From contig JAEZNF010000332.1 in assembly GCA_023441845.1 (NCBI GenBank), positions 1 to 6,049 on the forward strand: a stretch of DNA of 6,049 bases, given 5' to 3'. Each line of letters begins with the position of its first letter. The stretch's first letter is position 1. Shown in pieces: positions 1-5,550 of the stretch. The notes below the pieces were generated by a model. It was not told the DNA's origin. It ran no database searches and saw nothing but the letters and a program-made list of their open reading frames with translations. The DNA comes from Bacillota bacterium. GTDB taxonomy: Bacteria; Bacillota; Clostridia; Acetivibrionales; DSM-2933. The position numbers and the translations under genes were made by a program.

Positions 1-102
1 GTACTTATGTTGATAATTACAGTAACGGGGATATTTTTACCTCAGCCGGTTAAGGACCTTATTGATTCAGCCGTAAGTATTGTGAAAGGGGGCAACTTAT
101 AA
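1..102 (+). CDS. C-terminal end of an antiporter-like membrane subunit (HyfF/NuoL-M-N-like), partial
   Basis: An open frame enters from the left edge and ends at TAA 100-102, giving 33 visible residues. The first dozen or so are hydrophobic (LMLIITVTGIFL), like the end of a membrane helix. They are followed by a proline-containing turn (PQPV) and an amphipathic tail ending KGGNL. The stop shares one base with the ATG of the large-subunit gene, so the two are translationally coupled in one operon. In Hyc/Hyf/Ehr-type clusters the gene just before the HycE/HyfG-like subunit normally encodes an ion-translocating antiporter-like subunit, and this tail fits that. The family call rests mainly on position and hydrophobicity, because too little sequence is visible for a real match. 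Confidence 0.6.
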   Translation, partial: VLMLIITVTGIFLPQPVKDLIDSAVSIVKGGNL

Positions 103-1685
103 TGCCGCTTGGTTCTGTATTAAATGAGCTTCAAAAAAGCTTCCAACAGGATATCCTGTCAACAACAATCAATAATTCCAATGAGCTCTATCTGGATGTA
201 AACTCAAAAAACATTATAGATATATCAATGTATCTATTGAAAAGCCTGGGAGGCACCCTTGTTTCCCTTTTCGCAAACGACGAAAGAAAACTTTGCGGTT
301 TCTTTGTAATCTATTATGTGTTTTCTTTAAGAGACCGGGAATGCTTTGTTGTATTAAAGACCCGGGTGGATGAAAAGAATCCTGAATTTCAGTCAATTAC
401 AAATGATGTATATTCGGCACACCTTTATGAAAGGGAAATTCAGGATATGTTCGGCTTAAAACCTCTGGAACATCCACAGCCTAAGAGGTTTGTCTTCCAC
501 GATAACTGGCCGGAAAACTCATTTCCTTTAAGAAAAGAATTTGACGGTCTAAAAAGGCCTCCGAAGGTAAACATGGGCAATGAATTTGTAGAGGTCGGGG
601 GAGACGGAGTCTATGAGATACCTGTTGGACCTGTGCATGCCGGAATTATTGAACCGGGCCATTTCAGATTCAGTGTAGCCGGAGAACCGATAATAAATCT
701 TGAAGCACAGCTTTACTTTGTCCATAAAGGAATCGAGAAGCTCTCTGAAGGCTCAAGCATAGAAAAATGTTTCTATATATCGGAACGCATATCCGGGGAT
801 GAAACCTACAGCTGCTCTTTGGCTTATTGCCTTGCAATTGAAAAAATAGCCGGCGTAACGGTACCTGATAGAGCTAACTACTCCAGGGTTATATTCTGCG
901 AACTTGAAAGGCTGGGGAGCCATTTAGGCGATCTTGGAGGTATCTGTGTTGATGTCGCTTACGGTTTTGCCTCCTACCAGTTTAAAATGCTCAGGGGCTG
1001 GACATACCAAATAATTGAGGAAGTTTGCGGAAGCAGGTTTTTAAGGAGTGTCAATGCGATAGGTGGCATCAGGAAAGACTTTATAAAGGGTAAGGAAAAA
1101 AGAATACTGGAATATATGGAAAAAATAAAAAAAGAACTGCAAGATACCCAAAATATAATGCTATCCAACAGCCTTTTCATAGACAGGGTAGAAAATACAG
1201 GTATTGTACCAAATACCGTAGCGGTAGACCTTAATGCCGTAGGTCCTGCCGGACGTGCTGCAGGCATTAAAACAGACGTAAGGAAGAACTTTCCCTACTG
1301 TGCCTACGGAAATCTTGATTTTAACGTGCCGGAGCATCACAATGGCGATGTAAACTGTAGAATGCATGTTAAGCTTGAAGAGTGTTATGAATCAATCAGT
1401 CTTATCACTCAGGCTATTAATGCTATGAGCGAAGGCAAAGTACATGTCCCGGTAACAAAAGTAGAACCTTATAAATACGCCCTCGGGTATACTGAATCAC
1501 CAAAGGGCGAAAACATACACTGGATAATGACTGGCGAAAACAATACCATTTTCCGCTATAAAATCCGCACACCGTCTTTTTGCAACTGGCCGGTGTTGTG
1601 TTATGCGGTAAAAGGCAATATTGTGCCTGATTTTCCGCTTATCAACAAGAGTTTCAACCTGTCTTATGCAGGTAACGACTTATAA
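102..1685 (+). CDS. Fused NuoC-NuoD / HycE-HyfG-like large subunit, without NiFe ligands (Ehr-type)
   Basis: A 527-residue soluble subunit of a complex-I/group 4 hydrogenase-like membrane complex. Residues about 20-150 form the 30-kDa (NuoC) domain, with the hallmark YEREIQDMFGL near 109-119 and FPLRKEF at 141-147. Residues about 170-527 form the 49-kDa/large-subunit domain, with GPVHAGIIEPGHFRF at 176-190 and FVHKGIEKL at 206-214. In true group 4 hydrogenases an ERxCGxC motif and a C-terminal DPCxxC motif supply four cysteines to the NiFe centre. Here they read ERISGDE (228-234) and FNLSYAGND (518-526), so the four positions are S231, E234, S521 and G524. The protein ends three residues after the second motif, leaving no C-terminal extension. 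Hydrogenase activity is therefore unlikely, and an Ehr-type role coupling electron transfer to ion movement is inferred. The start ATG overlaps the upstream stop and has AAAGGGGG (85-92) nine bases before it. Confidence 0.9.
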   Translation: MPLGSVLNELQKSFQQDILSTTINNSNELYLDVNSKNIIDISMYLLKSLGGTLVSLFANDERKLCGFFVIYYVFSLRDRECFVVLKTRVDEKNPEFQSITNDVYSAHLYEREIQDMFGLKPLEHPQPKRFVFHDNWPENSFPLRKEFDGLKRPPKVNMGNEFVEVGGDGVYEIPVGPVHAGIIEPGHFRFSVAGEPIINLEAQLYFVHKGIEKLSEGSSIEKCFYISERISGDETYSCSLAYCLAIEKIAGVTVPDRANYSRVIFCELERLGSHLGDLGGICVDVAYGFASYQFKMLRGWTYQIIEEVCGSRFLRSVNAIGGIRKDFIKGKEKRILEYMEKIKKELQDTQNIMLSNSLFIDRVENTGIVPNTVAVDLNAVGPAGRAAGIKTDVRKNFPYCAYGNLDFNVPEHHNGDVNCRMHVKLEECYESISLITQAINAMSEGKVHVPVTKVEPYKYALGYTESPKGENIHWIMTGENNTIFRYKIRTPSFCNWPVLCYAVKGNIVPDFPLINKSFNLSYAGNDL

Positions 1686-1700
1686 TGCCGGAGGTAATAT

Positions 1701-2489
1701 ATGTATAAAACATTAAAAAAAATAATAAAGTATCCGCGGCTTACGTCGGATTATCCGAACGTACCTTTTGATCCCGCTTTTCTTACAGGTAAGCCGGTTA
1801 TAGATTCATCAAAATGCAGTCTCTGCGGTGAATGTGCAAAAAGGTGCCCATCAGGGGCTATAATTATAGATAACAAGAATAAAGATATCGGAATAAATAT
1901 TGACGAGTGCATTTTCTGTTCTCTTTGTGAAGGCATCTGTCCCCAAAATGCTGTCACAATGTCAAAGGAATTCGAACTGGCGGAAAAAAGCCGCAACGCT
2001 CTTCGAAAAAGCCCTGTCATAATTGACAGCAGGGATATACCTGATGAATCCTACGAAGTAATTGGAAGAAAGGTTGAAAACAAGGCTAAAAAACTTTTTG
2101 GCCGTAGCCTTCAAATCCGCGAAGTAGATTCCGGTTCATGCAATGCCTGCGATTTCGAGATAAATGCAATGAGCAACCCTTTTAATGATATAGAACGCTT
2201 CGGCATTCATTTCGTTGCATCCCCAAGGCACGCAGACATGCTGCTTGTGACAGGTACCGCAGCAAGGAATATGGAACTGGCTCTCATAAAAACCTATAAC
2301 GCAACTCCTGATCCGAAGCTGGTGGTAGCGGTTGGTGCATGTGCCTGCAGCGGAGGCATTTTCAAGGACAGTTACGCAACAAGAAACGGTATAGACTGCA
2401 TTATTCCGGTAGATGTTTATATTCCCGGATGTCCTCCAAGGCCACACTCTATAATATACGGAATTTTAAAGGCCCTGGACAGACTCTAA
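1701..2489 (+). CDS. Fused 2x[4Fe-4S] ferredoxin / NuoB-like small subunit (HycF+HycG-like)
   Basis: A 262-residue electron-transfer subunit. The N-terminal part is a NuoI/HycF-like double-cluster ferredoxin: CxxCxxCxxxCP at C39, C42, C45, C49 and again at C70, C73, C76, C80. A linker of about 60 residues leads to a NuoB/HycG-like domain. That domain has SCNACDFEI (C147, C150), VGACACSGG (C214, with C216 extra) and PGCPPRP (C244), which together supply the four ligands of the proximal N2-type cluster. In E. coli formate hydrogenlyase these are two proteins (HycF and HycG); here they are one chain. It lies 15 bp after the large-subunit stop with GGAGG at 1690-1694, six bases before ATG, so it is the same operon. 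It would pass electrons from ferredoxin or another donor to the large subunit at the membrane. All cluster cysteines are intact, in contrast to the large subunit. It is the last gene of the operon, because the next gene is convergent. Confidence 0.9.
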   Translation: MYKTLKKIIKYPRLTSDYPNVPFDPAFLTGKPVIDSSKCSLCGECAKRCPSGAIIIDNKNKDIGINIDECIFCSLCEGICPQNAVTMSKEFELAEKSRNALRKSPVIIDSRDIPDESYEVIGRKVENKAKKLFGRSLQIREVDSGSCNACDFEINAMSNPFNDIERFGIHFVASPRHADMLLVTGTAARNMELALIKTYNATPDPKLVVAVGACACSGGIFKDSYATRNGIDCIIPVDVYIPGCPPRPHSIIYGILKALDRL

Positions 2490-2523
2490 GTAAGAACGTA
2501 TTTCTACTTTTGGTTCTGTAGCG

Positions 2524-2546
2524 TTTCAAAGGCTTCGCCTTTGAAA
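2524..2546. terminator. Perfect 10-bp hairpin between convergent genes, candidate terminator
   Basis: TTTCAAAGGC (2524-2533), loop TTC, then GCCTTTGAAA (2537-2546) form a perfect 10-bp stem. It lies 35 bp after the stop of the Fe-S subunit gene and 63 bp beyond the stop of the oppositely oriented yccF-like gene, where a shared terminator would sit. Neither strand has a proper run of T after the stem, so it is not a textbook intrinsic terminator. It may instead be a processing or 3'-end stabilising hairpin. The rest of 2490-2609 shows nothing else recognisable. Confidence 0.45.
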
Positions 2547-2609
2547 ATAGTTGCCGACCGCATATTTAAACCGGTTATGATTCGCTACTTAGAAGCTTTA
2601 TATTCCAAA

Positions 2610-2981
2610 CTACCTGATTTCCTTTCCAAAGGGAACCAGGGCAAGTTTGGCCAATTTCACGTGCTGTATGCTGAAAGGAATACCGATTACCGTTATGGCG
2701 CATAAAAGTGCAAAAATCAAATGGGTAAGCGCAATCCAAATTCCACCCAGCAATATCCATATAATATTCATGATTAAAGAGAGGCATCCGCTCCCGCGTT
2801 CATTGCTCACAACTTCCCTGCCGAATGGAACAAGCCCCAAATAGGATATTTTGAAGCACTGAATTCCGAACGGTATCCCTATAATCGTGAGACAAAGCAG
2901 TAGACCTCCTACAAGGTATTCTATAAAAATCAAAAGGCCTCCGCCTAATATTATCCATAGTATGTTTCCAATCAAGCCCAT
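2610..2981 (-). CDS. yccF: YccF-family (DUF307) small membrane protein
   Basis: A 123-residue, very hydrophobic protein built from two copies of one motif, as is typical of the YccF domain. Repeat 1 spans about residues 4-57 and contains IGIPFGIQ (34-41) and VPFGREV (51-57). Repeat 2 spans about 67-122 and contains IGIPFSIQ (99-106) and VPFGKEI (116-122). Each repeat starts with one or two membrane-spanning stretches (ILWIILGGGLL; IIWILLGGIWIAL). The protein is expected in the cytoplasmic membrane, and the biochemical role of the family is not established. The ATG at 2981-2979 has GGGGGGAGG (2996-2988) six bases upstream. It has its own promoter at 2999-3027 with a very short leader, so it is probably monocistronic. 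It is convergent with the Ehr-type operon, and no functional link to the neighbours is evident. Confidence 0.9.
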   Translation of the reverse strand: MGLIGNILWIILGGGLLIFIEYLVGGLLLCLTIIGIPFGIQCFKISYLGLVPFGREVVSNERGSGCLSLIMNIIWILLGGIWIALTHLIFALLCAITVIGIPFSIQHVKLAKLALVPFGKEIR

Positions 2982-2998
2982 CTTGTTCCTCCCCCCAA

Positions 2999-3027
2999 AT
3001 TATACATGCCGTAATTTCACGAATCAA
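2999..3027 (-). promoter_or_regulatory. Sigma-A-type promoter of the yccF-like gene
   Basis: On the - strand, TTGATT (3027-3022) is followed after 17 bp by a perfect TATAAT (3004-2999). The expected start of transcription, around 2992, falls at or just inside the purine-rich ribosome binding site, so the leader would be only about 10-13 nt. The spacing and hexamers fit the housekeeping consensus well. Confidence 0.7.
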
Positions 3028-3041
3028 ATAATAGTATAAGG

Positions 3042-3094
3042 AAAGGGACATTTTTTCGAAAATTAAGTTCTTTTTGATAAGTAATGTCCCCTTT
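3042..3094. repeat. Palindromic element (stem with 30-nt loop) between the sigma/anti-sigma gene and yccF
   Basis: GGGACATT (3045-3052) is perfectly complementary to AATGTCCC (3083-3090). The stem extends by three A-T pairs (3042-3044 with 3092-3094) if C3091 is bulged. The 30-nt loop contains the self-complementary TTTTCGAAAA (3053-3062). On the + strand it is followed by a short T-run (to 3096). On the - strand it sits 23 bp after the stop of the sigma/anti-sigma gene, where a terminator would be, but the T-run on that side is only three bases. It could be a weak bidirectional terminator or a small mobile palindrome of REP/MITE type. Copies elsewhere in the genome would decide. Confidence 0.5.
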
Positions 3095-3117
3095 TTGTCG
3101 AGTAGACCTCAATTAAA

Positions 3118-4671
3118 CTATTTTACAACTATATTTATGTCAAAGCTGGTAGACTTACCGAAAGAGTTTATTAATTCACATATATAATTATATGTTCCCG
3201 GTTTCTTTGCTGTAAACAATCTCATGGCAGATTGTTCATTTGGAGTATTATCAATATTCTGAACAGTGGATACAACTGCTCCATTTTCATACAGCACCCA
3301 TTTTGTACCGTTATTTCCACCACCAATATACATTCTGATGGTATAGTCCTGACCGACTTTCAATTCATAATTATCTGCTGTTATTCTTGGTATAGCCGGA
3401 ATACCTGTGGCTTTCACTGTGGGATACCCTGTCGGAACTGCTACGTTAACAGTTATTTTACCTGGCGATGCTTTCACAGGTTCAGCAGATGATTTGGGCT
3501 TAATCGTCTGTTTTATGTTTTTCTTAGGTATAGATGAATTTTTAACACCTTTTATGCTTTTTTGTACTTGAGTAGGTACTGGCGTGCTCTGTGTGCCTAT
3601 TGTATTGAAAGTAGGCTCCGGGGAATTATCCGCTATAATTGTTTTGTCAGCCTGCAAACTGCCTTCTTTAAGACTTTTCTCGGAATGGTCTTCTGCTTTG
3701 ACCTGGGTGACTTTACTTTTACTATCTTCTTTGCTGGAATTTACCAGCACGTTTAACTGCTTTGGCTTATCCGGTTGAGTATTGGGTATGTTCGAAGAAA
3801 AATAATCGAAGCCTGCATAACCAATTATAACTACAGCCAATACACTTGCAGCAGTAAAAATATATTTAATGGTATTTCTTTTTACTCCCATTTTATCGTT
3901 GATATATATCCTCTGGCCTATGTAATAGTTCTTAATACTGCCAGTCATAATAAATCTTCCATGCTCAGTCATGAATACAACTCTTTCCATGGAGTATTCA
4001 AGCACAATTCCTATTTTCTCTATTATGCAATTTTTGCTTAAAGCATTTTCCAGATATATTTTTAGATCTTCCAGCTCACTCAAGAAAATTAAGCTTACTG
4101 CAATTATATACTTTCTGTATCTTCCGTTCTTTTTTGAGAAGGCTTTTTTGATTTTTTCAACATCAGCCACATCCAATTCCTTTTTAAGACTGAAATCTTT
4201 AAAAACAGGCTCAGTTTCAATTAAGCCTTTAGCATAGGCTACGCAGGATGCAATCGTAGACCTATCATCAGGAGATCCTCTGACAAGGTCTTCCATTGAG
4301 ACCCCGTATTCCCACATCTTATTTTTTAGAAGAACAATTTCTTCCCTTACCCAATTTTTGTTCTTACTAATATAAGCTGTTATCCACTTTGTCAATATTT
4401 CATCACAGAAATGCAAAAATTTATCATGGCTGGTTCCCTTAAAACTGTTAATTGCGTAGTCAAACGCCGAAATCCCGATCTTATATTCGTCCGAGTTTTT
4501 TTCCACAACCGTCTTTCCGGTTACCTTGCTTACAATCATGCAAATAAACTGTTCGTGGTCTCTTATGAACTCCTCTCTGGTAAACAAATCATCAAACCTG
4601 ATTTTTTCAAACATTCTGTCACTAAAGTCCTTGTTAAAACCGCTAAAATCACTGTTTTCGACTTTATCCAA
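3118..4671 (-). CDS. SigI-like sigma factor fused to RsgI-type transmembrane anti-sigma factor with extracellular Ig-like sensor domain
   Basis: A 517-residue protein (numbered from the TTG at 4671). Residues about 33-107 resemble the SigI sigma-2 region: REEFIRDHEQF (33-43) and DEYKIGISAFDYAI (61-74) match the family's pattern of a polar pair before IGxxAFxxAI. Residues about 120-208 resemble the SigI C-terminal DNA-binding region: EYGVSMEDLVRGSP (121-134) and RYRKYIIA (184-191). Residues about 219-259 match the cytoplasmic RsgI N-terminal anti-sigma domain (IGIVLEYSMERVVFMT... GQRIYIND). A membrane helix follows at about 267-286 with basic residues on its N-terminal side, so the sigma part is cytoplasmic. 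A Ser/Thr/Pro/Lys-rich linker (287-427) leads to an Ig-like domain (about 431-517; GGGNNGTKWVLYENG, GTYNYICELINSFG) similar to modules of secreted glycoside hydrolases. SigI and RsgI are normally separate adjacent genes. Inferred role: one-piece sensing of extracellular polysaccharide. The linker after sigma-2 is short compared with SigI of Bacillus, and the helix-turn-helix is diverged. Confidence 0.85.
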   Translation of the reverse strand: MDKVENSDFSGFNKDFSDRMFEKIRFDDLFTREEFIRDHEQFICMIVSKVTGKTVVEKNSDEYKIGISAFDYAINSFKGTSHDKFLHFCDEILTKWITAYISKNKNWVREEIVLLKNKMWEYGVSMEDLVRGSPDDRSTIASCVAYAKGLIETEPVFKDFSLKKELDVADVEKIKKAFSKKNGRYRKYIIAVSLIFLSELEDLKIYLENALSKNCIIEKIGIVLEYSMERVVFMTEHGRFIMTGSIKNYYIGQRIYINDKMGVKRNTIKYIFTAASVLAVVIIGYAGFDYFSSNIPNTQPDKPKQLNVLVNSSKEDSKSKVTQVKAEDHSEKSLKEGSLQADKTIIADNSPEPTFNTIGTQSTPVPTQVQKSIKGVKNSSIPKKNIKQTIKPKSSAEPVKASPGKITVNVAVPTGYPTVKATGIPAIPRITADNYELKVGQDYTIRMYIGGGNNGTKWVLYENGAVVSTVQNIDNTPNEQSAMRLFTAKKPGTYNYICELINSFGKSTSFDINIVVK

Positions 4672-4674
4672 GCT

Positions 4675-4686
4675 GATCAACCCCCT
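4675..4686 (-). promoter_or_regulatory. Shine-Dalgarno site that decides the TTG start of the sigma/anti-sigma fusion
   Basis: On the - strand AGGGGGTTGATC (4686-4675) is a near-complete complement of the 16S rRNA 3' end (AGGAGGTGATC). It directly touches an in-frame TTG at 4680, which is too close to be used. The next in-frame TTG (4671-4669) lies nine bases after the G-run, a normal distance. An in-frame TAG a few codons upstream of 4680 rules out a longer protein. The later start is therefore preferred, giving 517 rather than 520 residues. Confidence 0.6.
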
Positions 4687-4806
4687 AATAATTTCTCTAT
4701 TTATCTAAATCTATCTAAATAAAAATAAATATAAATGAAAGTATTATGATGTATAGTTGCTGAAAAAACGCAACGTATAATTGAACCTATTCGTGTATAT
4801 AAAATA

Positions 4807-5010
4807 TTTTATCACAAAAAACTTTATTTTGATATTTCTATATTTCTGTATTCATCAGGTCTTTATAGATTTTCCATTAACTTCAAAGAGACAAAAAAGT
4901 TTTCCTATTAACAAAATTTTATCACAAAAAACTTGATATTTCTATATTCATTATATCTTTAGCGTTCTTCTGTTAACTTCAAAGAAGCAAAGAGTTTTCT
5001 ATTACCAAAA
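4807..5010. repeat. Imperfect tandem duplication (units of about 110 and 94 bp)
   Basis: Unit A is 4807-4916 and unit B is 4917-5010. Both begin with the identical 18-mer TTTTATCACAAAAAACTT (4807-4824; 4917-4934). Then come GATATTTCTATATT (4831-4844; 4935-4948) and TTAACTTCAAAG (4877-4888; 4973-4984). Both close with a stretch of the form AGTTTTC..CTATTA.CAAAA. Unit B is shorter through small deletions in the middle. The block is very AT-rich, has no convincing frame, and lies about 135-340 bp upstream of the sigma/anti-sigma gene, so it may be its regulatory region. The stretch between the block and the gene (4687-4806) shows only a small inverted repeat, GTTGC/GCAAC, around 4756-4774. Confidence 0.8.
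4950..4976 (-). promoter_or_regulatory. Possible promoter of the sigma/anti-sigma gene in repeat unit B
   Basis: On the - strand TTAACA (4976-4971), 15 bp, then a perfect TATAAT (4955-4950). The spacer is shorter than the preferred 17 bp, and transcripts would carry a leader of about 270 nt. Unit A has the corresponding TTAA motif but no equally good -10 box. In such an AT-rich region chance matches are common, so this is only a candidate. Confidence 0.25.
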
Positions 5011-5075
5011 TATGCTAAACACAAAATGAATATTATAAGAATTATCGGACACAATAACAGCACAAGGGTTCGTGA

Positions 5076-5538
5076 TAGTTGAGTCAAGAGTGCTATAAGG
5101 TCTGTTACGCTTAATAAAGGCTTTATAGTATTCGGTCAAAGGTTAATATCAGGTTTTGCCCATTGTTGGCGCTAAGGCTTAATATTAGCCGGAGAGAAGA
5201 GCTTTATATGTTTTGTATGGCTGTACTGCAGTAACAAAAATTATTGCAGCATGGTTAAAAGATATGTATAAAGTTCGAGCTAAGATTATCAAGGGTTCCG
5301 CAGGTATGATTCCTGCTTGCTCCGGTCTGCCGCTGAAGTATATGGTAGCCTCGGGCTTGCCGGTTGAACTACTGGAGGTCTGCTGCAGTCGAAAGATTGC
5401 AGCAGGCTTCTAAGGTATTCTTGATAGTCGAGCAAAGGTTGATGTAGGTCCCGTAATGCTTGTTGGCAGTCGGAAGATTGTTTACAGGTACGTAGGAATT
5501 TGCATTAGCTGTAGCGAAGATTATTACGAGCTCTTTCC
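5076..5538. repeat. Degenerate tandem array of about eleven units, mostly 38-45 bp
   Basis: Units begin with a TAGTCG-like anchor at about 5076, 5126, 5186, 5227, 5272, 5307, 5346, 5384, 5425, 5464 and 5506. The step is 35-45 bp except for two longer steps (50 and 60) at the left. The anchor is followed by an A-rich AAAGATT or AAAGGTT core, then an AGG and a GCTTGTTGG-like end. The clearest pair is CAAAGGTTAATATCAGG (5137-5153) and CAAAGGTTGATGTAGG (5433-5448), both ending in TTGTTGGC or TGTTGGC. CAGTCGAAAGATTG (5386-5399) and CAGTCGGAAGATTG (5467-5480) are another. Two units contain hairpins: 5226-5234 with 5241-5249 (one G-T pair) and a perfect CTGCTGCA/TGCAGCAG at 5380-5387 with 5398-5405. 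Unit lengths are not multiples of three, so it is not a coding repeat. No gene is seen in 5011-5550, and the function is unknown. Confidence 0.6.
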
Positions 5539-5550
5539 ACACTTTTTTCT

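Noticed and set aside
974..1267. Long antisense open frame inside the large-subunit gene, and similar frames opposite the other genes.
   Set aside because: They are shadows of strongly supported genes, without plausible ribosome binding sites or family similarity.
102..1685. Annotation as an active [NiFe] hydrogenase large subunit.
   Set aside because: All four NiFe-ligand cysteine positions are replaced (S231, E234, S521, G524) although the fold motifs are kept.
4790..4793. CGAA on the - strand as a -10 element of a SigI-type promoter for the fusion gene.
   Set aside because: Only four bases match and no convincing -35 element was found at the right distance in this AT-rich stretch.
5213..5413. 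A 66-codon open frame on the + strand (MYGCTAVTK...).
   Set aside because: It lies wholly inside the degenerate repeat array, its repeat units shift frame from copy to copy, its upstream purines are poorly spaced, and the protein looks like no known family.
5076..5538. CRISPR array.
   Set aside because: There is no constant repeat separated by unique spacers; the whole unit is weakly conserved and there are no cas genes.
5011..5550. Riboswitch, tRNA or other known structured RNA.
   Set aside because: Small hairpins exist, but no known conserved core or tRNA arm pattern could be recognised.
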